Positions 26,058-34,368 of a DNA stretch of 64,000 bases are shown in pieces. Every line of letters starts with the position of its first letter. Positions within the stretch are counted from its first letter, which is position 1. The stretch comes from Mucilaginibacter sp. PAMB04168 (GTDB taxonomy: Bacteria > Bacteroidota > Bacteroidia > Sphingobacteriales > Sphingobacteriaceae). The position numbers and the translations under genes are program-made. A model generated the notes under the pieces. The model ran no database searches. It was not told the origin of the DNA and saw only the letters and a list, made by a program, of their open reading frames with translations. The stretch is from positions 1,922,001 through 1,986,000 of the forward strand of contig NZ_CP155079.2 in assembly GCF_039634365.2 (NCBI RefSeq). The letters are read 5' to 3'.

Positions 26058-27239
26058 ATGCAAGATTACAGTCTTCTTTACAAAAAAGAATTACTCGAAA
26101 ATATCATTCCTTTCTGGAGTAACCATTCTATTGACAAGGAGCATGGGGGTTTCTTCACCTGCCTGGACCGTGCCGGCCAGGTATATGACACCGACAAGTT
26201 CATGTGGCTGCAGGGACGCCAGATTTGGACGTACTCTATGCTGTATAATAACGTAGAACAAAATCCTGCATTCTTGGACGTAGCTCGTCATGGAGCCGAC
26301 TTTATTTTAAAAAATGGCAGGGATACTGATGGCAACTTTTACTTTTCGCTTAACCGTGAAGGAAAGCCGCTTGTGCAGCCTTACAACATTTTTTCAGATT
26401 GCTTTGCCGCCATGGGCCTTGGTGCATTGTATAAAGTTGATGGTAAAGACGAATACGGCCAGGTAGCTAAAGATACATTCGAGAACATTTTGCGCCGTCG
26501 TGACAACCCGAAAGGCAAATACAGCAAAGGCTTTCCGGGCACGCGCGATCTGAAAAACTTTGCACTGCCAATGATCCTTTGTAACCTTTCGCTTGAGTTG
26601 GAGCATCTGCTGGACAAACAATTGGTGGACAATTTGATAGAAGAAGTGCTGCACGAGGTGCTTGATGTATTTTACGATGATGCAACCGGGATGATTGTAG
26701 AGAATGTATACCTCGATGGTAGCTTTTCTGACTCGCATGAAGGGCGTTTACTTAATCCCGGTCATGTGATAGAAGCCATGTGGTTCATCATGGACCTGGG
26801 TGTGCGGCGTAACGATCGCAGTTTGATTGAAAAAGCAGTAACTATCGCCCTGCGTACATTAAAGTTTGGCTGGGATGAAAAACACGGCGGTATACTTTAT
26901 TTTAAAGACATTAAAGGCCACCCTGTGCAACAGTTGGAGTGGGATCAGAAACTTTGGTGGGTGCACGTGGAGGCTTTGGTTTGTATGGCCAAAGCATACC
27001 AGTTAACCGGTAATGAAGATTGCAAAGAGTGGTTCGATATACTGCACAATTATACATGGTCGCACTATCGTGATGATCAGTATGGCGAATGGTTTGGTTA
27101 CCTCAACCGGCAGGGTGAAGTTTTGCTGAATTTGAAAGGTGGCAAATGGAAAGGTTGTTTCCATATACCAAGAGCGCTTTACCAGTTATATAAAACACTT
27201 GAGGTACAGAAAGCATTAACAGCCGATCCATTATCTTAA
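26058..27239 (+). CDS. AGE-family sugar 2-epimerase
   Basis: Predicted 393-residue cytoplasmic epimerase of the N-acylglucosamine 2-epimerase superfamily, an (alpha/alpha)6 barrel. Markers: FWSNHSIDKEHGGFFTCLDR near the start, KFMWLQGRQIWTYSML, LLNPGHVIEAMWF, WDEKHGGILYF and KLWWVHVEALV; the conserved His residues of these motifs are the expected catalytic bases. In this context it may interconvert GlcNAc and ManNAc. The family also acts on neutral mono- and disaccharides. The ATG at 26058 is chosen since the protein start matches the family; the frame is open further up but overlaps the SGNH gene. Confidence 0.88.
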   Translation: MQDYSLLYKKELLENIIPFWSNHSIDKEHGGFFTCLDRAGQVYDTDKFMWLQGRQIWTYSMLYNNVEQNPAFLDVARHGADFILKNGRDTDGNFYFSLNREGKPLVQPYNIFSDCFAAMGLGALYKVDGKDEYGQVAKDTFENILRRRDNPKGKYSKGFPGTRDLKNFALPMILCNLSLELEHLLDKQLVDNLIEEVLHEVLDVFYDDATGMIVENVYLDGSFSDSHEGRLLNPGHVIEAMWFIMDLGVRRNDRSLIEKAVTIALRTLKFGWDEKHGGILYFKDIKGHPVQQLEWDQKLWWVHVEALVCMAKAYQLTGNEDCKEWFDILHNYTWSHYRDDQYGEWFGYLNRQGEVLLNLKGGKWKGCFHIPRALYQLYKTLEVQKALTADPLS

Positions 27240-27248
27240 TTACTTAGT

Positions 27249-27282
27249 AAGTCCTCTCTTTTAACTAAGAGAGGACTTTAAT
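27249..27282 (+). terminator. Hairpin terminator after the epimerase gene
   Basis: AAGTCCTCTCTT (27249-27260) pairs perfectly with AAGAGAGGACTT (27267-27278), followed by a short T/A stretch. It would end or attenuate the SusC-to-epimerase operon before the NagB fusion gene. Confidence 0.7.
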
Positions 27283-27350
27283 TTATTGCCTGTTTCATAA
27301 GGCACAAAGAGTAATTTCATGAAAATATATCATATAACCTCAACATATAA

Positions 27351-29270
27351 ATGGCGCGTTTAAACTTACTTGAAGAAACTAGGTTTGAAAAAATACCGGT
27401 AACAATTTATGAAAGCTCTATGCTGGCCAGTATTGCTGTAGCCCACCGCATAGGCGAATTGATCAGGTCTAAACAGGCAGAAAACAAAACTACAGTACTT
27501 GGTTTGGCTACAGGCGTTACACCAATAAAAGTATATGCCGAATTAGTGCGCATGCACCAGGAAGAGGGCTTGAGCTTTAAAAATGTGGTCACCTTCAACC
27601 TCGACGAATACTATCCTATGAAACCAACGTCGGTTCAGAGCTATGTGGCTTTCATGAAGGAGAACTTGTTTAATCATATCGACATTGATGCCGGCAATGT
27701 GCACATTCCCGACGGTACGCTGAGTCAGGATCAGATTGCTGCATTTTGTCTGGAATATGAACGGAAAATTACCCATCTTGGTGGACTGGACCTGCAAATA
27801 CTGGGCATTGGACGTACCGGGCATATAGGCTTTAATGAGCCAGGGTCGGCACCTAACTCCGGTACCCGGCTGGTTACCCTCGACGATCTTACACGTAGCG
27901 ATGCCGCACGCGACTTTGGTGGTAAAGAGAATGTTCCTGCCAAAGCAATAACCATGGGCGTTGGCACTATATTCAAAGCTAAGGAAATCATTCTGATGGC
28001 TTGGAGCGCCAAAAAAGCGCCAATCATCAAAAAAGCTGTAGAAGGCGAAATTTCTGGTGAAGTGCCGGCCACTTATTTGCAGTTATCGCAGAATGTAGAG
28101 TTTGTTGTTGATCGGGACGCCGCATCTGAGTTGACACGCTTAGATACGCCGTGGCTGGTAAAAGATTGCGTGTGGGATGAGCAAACCATAAAAAAAGCAG
28201 TAATTTGGTTATCACAAACGTTAAATAAACCAATCCTCAAGTTAACCGAGGAAGATTATAATACCCATGGCATGGCACAGCTGGCTACCGAAAAGGGGCC
28301 GGTTTACAACATTAATATCCACATATTTAATAAACTGCAACACACCATTACCGGCTGGCCTGGTGGTAAGCCCAACGCAGACGATAGCCAACGGCCAGAA
28401 CGCGCCCAACCCGCTGTTAAGCGGGCCGTTGTGTTTTCGCCACACCCTGATGATGATGTAATATCAATGGGAGGCACATTCATTCGCCTGGCCGATCAGG
28501 GGCATGAGGTGCATGTGGCTTACCAAACATCGGGCAACACCGCCGTATGGGATGATGATGTGCTGCGCTTCATGGAATTTACCATTGACTTTAACAAGTC
28601 GCAGGGGCTTGACGTTGCCCAGCTGCAAAATATGTACGCTGATATGCGCATCTTTACCCAAAGCAAGCAGCCCAACCAAGCCGATACTAAAGAGGTGCGC
28701 ACAGTTAAAGGCTTGATCAGAAAAGGTGAAGCCATTGCCGGTGCGCGCTTTGCGGGTTTACCTGATGAGCGTATTCATTTTATGGCCCTGCCATTTTATG
28801 ATCGTTTTAAATACGAGAAGGTGAGTGATTATGAGGATGATATCAGGCAGACCATGGAACTGCTCAACAGCATCAAGCCTCACCAAATCTTTGCTGCAGG
28901 TGATTTCGCAGATCCGCATGGTACACATAAAATATGTTTTGATGTAGTTTTGAAAGCCCTGATCAGGTTAAAGGAAACCGAGGAGTGGACTAAACACTGC
29001 TGGTTGTGGCTGTACCGTGGTGCATGGCATGAATTCGCCATTCATGAAATCGAGATGGCTGTACCACTATCACCGCAGGAAGTAGAGCGCAAGCGGTTGG
29101 CCATCTTCAAACACCAATCACAAAAAGACATTCCGGTTTTCCCGGGCGACGATGCGCGTGAGTTTTGGGTGAGGGCAGAGGATCGTACCAGCGAAACCGC
29201 ACGTTGTTACAACATGCTCGGCTTGGCCGAATATGAAGCTATTGAAGCCTTTGTAAGATGGAGGTTTTAA
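27351..29270 (+). CDS. nagB: NagB-like / PIG-L (LmbE) deacetylase fusion
   Basis: Predicted 639-residue two-domain cytoplasmic protein. Residues about 15-270 are glucosamine-6-phosphate deaminase/isomerase-like: LGLATGVTPIKVYAELVR, FNLDEYYP, LGIGRTGHIGFNEPGS. Residues about 350-600 are a PIG-L/LmbE zinc deacetylase-like domain with FSPHPDDDVISMGG and DPHGTHKICFDV. Together they could deacetylate a GlcNAc derivative and deaminate the product. In the NagB active-site motif the residue two before His is Thr (GRTGH), where E. coli NagB has the catalytic Asp of its D-G-H motif. Fused proteins of this length are known in Bacteroidota. It follows the epimerase terminator by about 70 bases. Confidence 0.88.
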   Translation: MARLNLLEETRFEKIPVTIYESSMLASIAVAHRIGELIRSKQAENKTTVLGLATGVTPIKVYAELVRMHQEEGLSFKNVVTFNLDEYYPMKPTSVQSYVAFMKENLFNHIDIDAGNVHIPDGTLSQDQIAAFCLEYERKITHLGGLDLQILGIGRTGHIGFNEPGSAPNSGTRLVTLDDLTRSDAARDFGGKENVPAKAITMGVGTIFKAKEIILMAWSAKKAPIIKKAVEGEISGEVPATYLQLSQNVEFVVDRDAASELTRLDTPWLVKDCVWDEQTIKKAVIWLSQTLNKPILKLTEEDYNTHGMAQLATEKGPVYNINIHIFNKLQHTITGWPGGKPNADDSQRPERAQPAVKRAVVFSPHPDDDVISMGGTFIRLADQGHEVHVAYQTSGNTAVWDDDVLRFMEFTIDFNKSQGLDVAQLQNMYADMRIFTQSKQPNQADTKEVRTVKGLIRKGEAIAGARFAGLPDERIHFMALPFYDRFKYEKVSDYEDDIRQTMELLNSIKPHQIFAAGDFADPHGTHKICFDVVLKALIRLKETEEWTKHCWLWLYRGAWHEFAIHEIEMAVPLSPQEVERKRLAIFKHQSQKDIPVFPGDDAREFWVRAEDRTSETARCYNMLGLAEYEAIEAFVRWRF

Positions 29271-29297
29271 AAAGAACGCTAGAATTAAATTACTAAG

Positions 29298-30236
29298 ATG
29301 AAGTTTACACCTATACGTTATATTCTGCTAATTTGCTTATTACTGACATTTTCGTCAAGCGGGTTCGCCGTTCAAGGCCGTTTCTCCGTTTCAAAGCATG
29401 ATACGCTGAAGATCTTTATAATTGGCAACAGCTTTTCGGGAAATGCTACTACCTACCTGCCGCAGCTTGCAAAAGAAGGTGGCCATATCATAAAATTTGG
29501 CCGTGCCGAACTGGGCGGTTGTTCATTGAAACAACATTGGGATGGCGTTGTGGCTGCAGAAGCTAATGCTGATGATGTAAAAGGGAAGATATACAAAGGC
29601 AAATCAATGAAGGAATTACTTGCGGCTGATAAGTGGGACATTGTTACCATTCAGCAATATTCGCGTTTGTCGTCTTCAGTAGCAACTTACGAGCCTTATA
29701 TCAGTAACCTTTATGAGTTCATCAAAAAGCAGCAGCCAAAAGCAAGGATTGTACTTCACGAAACCTGGGCTTACAGGAGAGATGCCAAACAATGGGGCCT
29801 AATTACGGAAAAGGAAGAAGCTGCAAATGATGAACAGATGCACGAAAAACTAAAAGCTAATTACTTAACATTTGCAGGCAAGCTGCACACAGGTATAATT
29901 CCCACAGGCGAGGCATTCTGGATTATGCGGAACAACCGTAGCTGGGCATATCAGCCAGTTAGCGAAGCTGTAGTAAAAGCGGTGGTATATCCGGAAATCC
30001 CACCTCAACCATACTCCTTAAATATGGGCTATTACTGGCTACCTGATAAAACCCTGAAGTTTGATCCAAATCACGCCAATGTTGCCGGCTGCTACCTGGG
30101 ATCATTGGTTTGGTATCACTACCTTTTCGGTGGTAAATTGAAAAAGGTAAAATATAAGCCAGCAGAAGTCAGTGACGAGTTTGCAGCTCAGCTCAAGAAA
30201 GCTGCTACTTCCGCATTCAAAGTTTCAGGATTTTAA
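29298..30236 (+). CDS. Secreted DUF4886 (SGNH-like) protein
   Basis: Predicted 312-residue exported protein. The signal runs to about residue 25. The DUF4886 start motif IFIIGNSFSGNATTYLPQLA carries an SGNH-type Ser block. Other markers are FGRAELGGCSLKQHWDG, WDIVTIQQYSRLSS and the late FDPNHANVAGCYLGSLVW with Asp and His as likely catalytic partners. The role is probably ester hydrolysis on a glycan, by fold and context. It is the last gene of PUL 1, 27 bases after the NagB fusion. A perfect 9-base stem (TCAGATTTA/TAAATCTGA, 30250-30273) lies just after it but lacks a clear T run. Confidence 0.85.
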   Translation: MKFTPIRYILLICLLLTFSSSGFAVQGRFSVSKHDTLKIFIIGNSFSGNATTYLPQLAKEGGHIIKFGRAELGGCSLKQHWDGVVAAEANADDVKGKIYKGKSMKELLAADKWDIVTIQQYSRLSSSVATYEPYISNLYEFIKKQQPKARIVLHETWAYRRDAKQWGLITEKEEAANDEQMHEKLKANYLTFAGKLHTGIIPTGEAFWIMRNNRSWAYQPVSEAVVKAVVYPEIPPQPYSLNMGYYWLPDKTLKFDPNHANVAGCYLGSLVWYHYLFGGKLKKVKYKPAEVSDEFAAQLKKAATSAFKVSGF

Positions 30237-30255
30237 GTTAATAGCAAGCTCAGAT

Positions 30256-30588
30256 TTAACCCGCTAAATCTGAATTGCGTGGCAAATAGTGCAAGGAAGT
30301 TGTGTTTGTAACTGCATCTTTGGTGCTTTTGGGAAAGTTCACTATCGTGTTTTGATGCTTAGCCGTGCCTATGTTTGTAGAACCGGGTACTGCATGTAAA
30401 GCAGTTTTAATGTCTTCAGCGCTACAGTAAGTGAGTACATCAATTAGTAGGATGACAGGGTACTCAATAGCTTTGGAACCTGATGATGGGCTAATGTAAG
30501 TGGGCAACCAGGGGCGTATTTAGCTGAAAAATGTTTCATACAGTGGCTTGTTCACTCGGTTGCAACAGCGTGATTTACCGGGTAGCCG
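30256..30588 (-). pseudogene. Remnant of a possible S41-type peptidase
   Basis: The minus strand keeps an open frame from 30588 to a TAA at 30256-30258, broken by an in-frame TAA at 30520-30522. It reads NKPLYETFFS, stop, IRPWLPTYISPSSGSKAIEY, then PVILLIDVLTYCSAEDIKTA. The last segment resembles the active-site strand of S41 (C-terminal processing) peptidases: Val-Leu-Ile-Asp, Thr-x-Ser-Ser-Ala-Glu-Asp, then a Gly at IGTA. There is no good start codon. The rest of the 430-base gap shows nothing recognisable. The family is a guess from one motif. Confidence 0.35.
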
Positions 30589-30668
30589 TTATGATCCGGA
30601 TAATAACTGATGAAAAACTGTTGTTGAAAATTACTTTCCATTATTAACAGCGGTGAATGTTATCAACG

Positions 30669-32255
30669 CTATGGACACGTTGCCAACGCAGCTATGGCCG
30701 ACGTTTGTGTAGCATACTGGGCATTACCTGTAAGTGTAAGCGCAATGCTGGTTTCAATCACAGTGCGCGATGGTTTCGTATCAATTTGGCTGGGTATGTA
30801 TCTTTTATATGAGTAAAGCGGTAAGGCATTTAGCAGAATTAATTGCTTTTTAAACGGACAAAGATCTGAAAGGGAGGGGTTGTTGGTTATGCTTGCCCAG
30901 GTTACATTCAAATTATCCAGGCCCGACAATGATGTTAGAACCGGATTGCCGGTTATTGTTAAACCTACGGGTTTGGCCGGCAATATACCATTGGTGCTGA
31001 TTGCGTTGAGCGATAGCGAAGTGAGGTTTTCTAAACCTTTGAAACTTTTTAAGTTAGCACAGTTAGAAACTATAAGCTCGCTGACACTTTGCAGCTTCGC
31101 AAATGCACTCATGTCAATAACAGGCAGTTTAACCAGGTTTAGTGAGTTGGTTATTTTTGTTAACGTGCTAAAATCAATGTGATTAATCTGCGGGCAATCG
31201 TTAATTCTAAGGATCGTACTCTGCCGTAGTGCCCTAAAACTGATGGAACGCAAATTAGGCATGATGCTCAAGGTGATGTCAGATGCACTGGCTACCCTGT
31301 CTATGGCTAATGAATGGAGCCCGACCTCGTACAGGCGTATGCTTGCCGCCGAGGTGAGCGATGTAAAATCTGCTTCAGTAAGCAGCGGGCAGGCAAATAT
31401 ATATAGCGTATTCAAACTGCTCAGTTTACCTAACGTAAGTTTTGTAAGTTGCGGGCAAGAAACAATAGAAAGATTAGTTGCTTTAGTTAAACTGCTTAGA
31501 TCGATGCTTGTTGCTGCTGAATGAGGTCCATTAGGAGCAAGGTCTACACCTGCAAATATAGAATTTGGACCTAAAGTTATAGAGCCTGCAGACGTCAATT
31601 TCCTTAGGTTAATATCACGCAGTATTAACGTGTTAATACTTATATCTTTGGTAACAGCAATCAGTATATTATCCAATCCGGCAATGGAAGTAATTTCAAA
31701 CCCTGTTATGCTAAGATTGCCAGTGATGGTAAGTGCCGGATTGTCTTTATTCAATGTCACAAAAGCATCTACCTGCGCTTGTGTATTCAGTATCACATCG
31801 CCCGAAGTATAAGCAGATGTAGGCAAATCCTTGGCTTTATCATAATAAAAATCACCCCCTTCTGCCCTTTGGCTGCCTATGGTTACTGTTACCTTTCCAC
31901 TGTTTGTAACCGGCGCAATAACAGTAATTTTTGTATTAGTAACCGACTTAACTGTTGCGGGTACGCCATTTAGTGATACAGATACTTCACTTAGTGAGGA
32001 GCCAAAATTGCTACCTAAAATATCCACAGACATTCCGGCGCTGATAGCTAAAGGGCTTACACCTGTAACCGTTATGGCTACAGCCGGTGTATTAGGATTT
32101 CCAGGTGTTGGAGTATTATTGCTTTGTGGAATGATTTCAGATCGGGGAGTGGAAATTTTGTCTTTCTTGCAAGCGGCAACAATAACTGCTACAAGGAAAC
32201 TAAAGAGTAAAAGTTTTTTCAATGTGATAACGATGATTTGGTAAACAGGTACCAT
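30669..32255 (-). CDS. Surface lipoprotein with IPT/TIG domain and leucine-rich-repeat-like region
   Basis: Predicted 528-residue lipoprotein. The signal KKLLLFSFLVAVIVAACKKD ends at the lipid-anchor Cys. The in-frame TTG at 32222 directly before these residues may be the true start rather than the ATG at 32255. An IPT/TIG immunoglobulin-like domain follows (about 55-135: ITVTGVSPLAISAGMSVDIL). The rest has irregular repeats of about 20-25 residues (LSSLTKATNLSIVSCPQLTK, LGKLSSLNTLYIFACPLLTE), like the receptor-L/leucine-rich surface proteins of Bacteroidota. It probably binds something at the cell surface. It is transcribed on the same strand, after the response regulator gene. Confidence 0.75.
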   Translation of the reverse strand: MVPVYQIIVITLKKLLLFSFLVAVIVAACKKDKISTPRSEIIPQSNNTPTPGNPNTPAVAITVTGVSPLAISAGMSVDILGSNFGSSLSEVSVSLNGVPATVKSVTNTKITVIAPVTNSGKVTVTIGSQRAEGGDFYYDKAKDLPTSAYTSGDVILNTQAQVDAFVTLNKDNPALTITGNLSITGFEITSIAGLDNILIAVTKDISINTLILRDINLRKLTSAGSITLGPNSIFAGVDLAPNGPHSAATSIDLSSLTKATNLSIVSCPQLTKLTLGKLSSLNTLYIFACPLLTEADFTSLTSAASIRLYEVGLHSLAIDRVASASDITLSIMPNLRSISFRALRQSTILRINDCPQINHIDFSTLTKITNSLNLVKLPVIDMSAFAKLQSVSELIVSNCANLKSFKGLENLTSLSLNAISTNGILPAKPVGLTITGNPVLTSLSGLDNLNVTWASITNNPSLSDLCPFKKQLILLNALPLYSYKRYIPSQIDTKPSRTVIETSIALTLTGNAQYATQTSAIAALATCP

Positions 32256-32291
32256 TCAAAGTTAAGGCACAATAAACGCCTGTACAATCCT

Positions 32292-32305
32292 GCAAACTGG
32301 GGGAT
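32292..32305 (+). promoter_or_regulatory. Shared motif copy 1: GCAAACTGGGGGAT
   Basis: This 14-mer lies 37-50 bases before the IPT/LRR lipoprotein gene. It matches, with one C/T difference, a minus-strand copy at 34256-34269 upstream of the histidine kinase operon. Candidate binding site of the response regulator encoded next to it. Confidence 0.35.
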
Positions 32306-32329
32306 ATTTAAAGGGAAACGTTTGGAGAG

Positions 32330-32953
32330 CTACACAATCCACTTGTTACTACCGGCAACTTTTAAGGCCTCGGCCTTACTGTTAACCGCCAATTTTTGGT
32401 AGATATTCTTAATGTGACTGCGAACGGTTTCTTTACTGATGAACAGGTCAAGCGCTATTTTTGTATAGCTTTTACCTGCAGCAATGCCCCTGAGCACATC
32501 CGTTTCCCGTTCAGAGAGAGGCGAGTTTTGCGGCCGGTTGAAGGATTGCACCACCATTTTTGCAATATTGAGGCTCATAGGTGCACCTCCCGAAAAGGCC
32601 TCATTGAGATTTCTGACAATTCCATCCGTATCCGAGTTTTTAACAATGTAGCCCCCTGCGCCTGCACATAGCGAACGAAATACCTTATCACTGTCTTCCA
32701 GCACGGTAATAATGAGAACAATGCACTCAGGCTGTCGTTTTTTGATTTGCATGGTGCCATCAATACCGTTCATGCCGGGCAGGTCAATGTCCATCAGTAC
32801 CAAGTCGGGAGTATCGGTCACCAGCTTTTTCAATGCCTCTTCGCAAGAAGAATATTGGCCGCATACCTGGTAGTCGGCAGCGCTGTCAATCACGGCAGCA
32901 AAACCGTTCCTGATCACAACGTTATCTTCAATAATGGCAATCTTCTTCTTCAT
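32330..32953 (-). CDS. LuxR/NarL-type response regulator 1
   Basis: Predicted 207-residue two-component regulator. The receiver domain covers about 3-120, with the acidic pocket IIEDN and the phospho-acceptor Asp55 in LVLMDIDLPGMNG. The LuxR-type DNA-binding domain covers about 145-205 (LSERETDVLRGIAAGKSYTK, ETVRSHIKNIYQKLAVNSK). It is 3 bases from the histidine kinase gene and forms its cognate pair. It is paralogous to the regulator at 41018-41647: the same layout with APMSLNIAKMVV corresponding to GPMSVNIARLVI. Confidence 0.93.
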   Translation of the reverse strand: MKKKIAIIEDNVVIRNGFAAVIDSAADYQVCGQYSSCEEALKKLVTDTPDLVLMDIDLPGMNGIDGTMQIKKRQPECIVLIITVLEDSDKVFRSLCAGAGGYIVKNSDTDGIVRNLNEAFSGGAPMSLNIAKMVVQSFNRPQNSPLSERETDVLRGIAAGKSYTKIALDLFISKETVRSHIKNIYQKLAVNSKAEALKVAGSNKWIV

Positions 32954-32956
32954 GCG

Positions 32957-34204
32957 TTAAACAGCTGTACTTGTTGGCACGGTGATCTCTATTCGGGTTC
33001 CGGCTGGCTGATTTGACAATGTAAACTCAAATCCATTCTTTTGGCAGCGCCACTCCATATTAGCTAATCCATAATGTTGTTCATTAATATCAGCAGCCTT
33101 CCAGTTGCCATCGTCCTGTATACTGTAAGTAAGCTGACCTGAACAGCAACGCATCTCAAATAGTACTTCACGCGCTTCTGCATGTTTTACCACATTGGTC
33201 ATCGCCTCTTTGAAGATATATATAATATTTAACGCTGCTGATGGCGCAAGCTGAAAAAGCGGACATTCATCGTTTGATGATGAAAAAGCAATATCAAACT
33301 GGTTGTAATAAAATTGTCCATAAGCGGTCATATAATCAAACAATTCCTGCGGATTGTCGCTGTCGTGGTTAAGATGCCATAAAAAGTCTTTACTGCTGGC
33401 GTATAAACCATTGCTGTTTTTAATTATACTTTCTACAATCGGACCTATGTCTTGCTGTTCGCCAAATTTCTGCTTTAACAAGGATGCCTGCCGGGTTATA
33501 GCCGATAACATGTTGCCCGTCTCATCATGAAAATCTGTAGCAATAGTTTCGCGCATATTATTCAATTGTTCTGTTCTTTTTTTGACCGCTTCATCAAGCA
33601 TAGTGATTTTTTGTTCCTTCAAGTTTTCAATTTTAAGTCGGTCACGTTCCTGGTCAAACTGCAAATACGCGAGGAATCCGCCAAAAAAGATCGTAATCAA
33701 ACAGTTCATCACCAAAGCATAGAATGGTCCGCCCAACGTTCTTTGCATTTGTACGTCTAAGCCGGCATGCAGTGTCTGGTTATAAATAAAAACAAAAATG
33801 ATAAGGTTGGAAAGTATAGCCCACCAGCCATAACGCTTATCGGCCCAAATGGCGCATAGCAGGTACATGTGCAGAATACTTACATTAGAAGAATAAATCA
33901 GTCCGGAATTTCTAATCCAGTCGTAAACGATGAAATAGGTAACCAAGGCAGTAATCGTCATCGGAATACGGTAATGGCCTAAAAATCTTGTACAAAACAG
34001 CGTTATGATCACCAATAGGTCATTGATCAGATAGCCGATTACCGGTTTGCTCATTGAATATAAAGGCAGTGGGAACAACAACATTAAAGGCAAACCAATC
34101 AGGCAAGTGCTGACCACAATTCTAAACTCATGATGGTTGGGATGGCTTGCGTTGTACCGCATTCCCTGGGGCATAAAAAACGTGACAATACGTTCGAATA
34201 GCAT
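32957..34204 (-). CDS. Membrane sensor histidine kinase 1 (HisKA_3 type)
   Basis: Predicted 415-residue kinase. The N terminus (about 30-190) holds roughly six hydrophobic helices and no clear extracytoplasmic sensor domain. A coiled-coil-like segment (LKIENLKEQKITMLDEAVKK) leads to the HisKA_3-like H box TDFHDETGNMLSAI with phospho-acceptor His226. The ATPase domain is recognisable by EAMTNVVKHA and SIQDDG and a shortened glycine-rich part (YGLANMEWRCQ). It pairs with the LuxR-type regulator directly downstream. The stimulus is unknown. Confidence 0.9.
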   Translation of the reverse strand: MLFERIVTFFMPQGMRYNASHPNHHEFRIVVSTCLIGLPLMLLFPLPLYSMSKPVIGYLINDLLVIITLFCTRFLGHYRIPMTITALVTYFIVYDWIRNSGLIYSSNVSILHMYLLCAIWADKRYGWWAILSNLIIFVFIYNQTLHAGLDVQMQRTLGGPFYALVMNCLITIFFGGFLAYLQFDQERDRLKIENLKEQKITMLDEAVKKRTEQLNNMRETIATDFHDETGNMLSAITRQASLLKQKFGEQQDIGPIVESIIKNSNGLYASSKDFLWHLNHDSDNPQELFDYMTAYGQFYYNQFDIAFSSSNDECPLFQLAPSAALNIIYIFKEAMTNVVKHAEAREVLFEMRCCSGQLTYSIQDDGNWKAADINEQHYGLANMEWRCQKNGFEFTLSNQPAGTRIEITVPTSTAV

Positions 34205-34255
34205 GGCCCACTAAAGTACGTCTTTTTAAGCCTTAATACAGTTATTCGTGCCAAA

Positions 34256-34269
34256 TCCCCCAATTTGCG
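34256..34269 (-). promoter_or_regulatory. Shared motif copy 2: GCAAATTGGGGGAT
   Basis: Read on the minus strand, this copy lies 52-65 bases upstream of the histidine kinase 1 start and about 100 bases from the divergent lipoprotein gene. It matches copy 1 at 32292-32305 in 13 of 14 positions. Confidence 0.35.
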
Positions 34270-34368
34270 GGATTGATGCCCAGATTGAGAGTTATAGCTT
34301 TGTAGAAGTATTGACACGGACTGAACTTTCATCAGCCGTAACTTCAACAGATGTCAAACCACTTTGTC

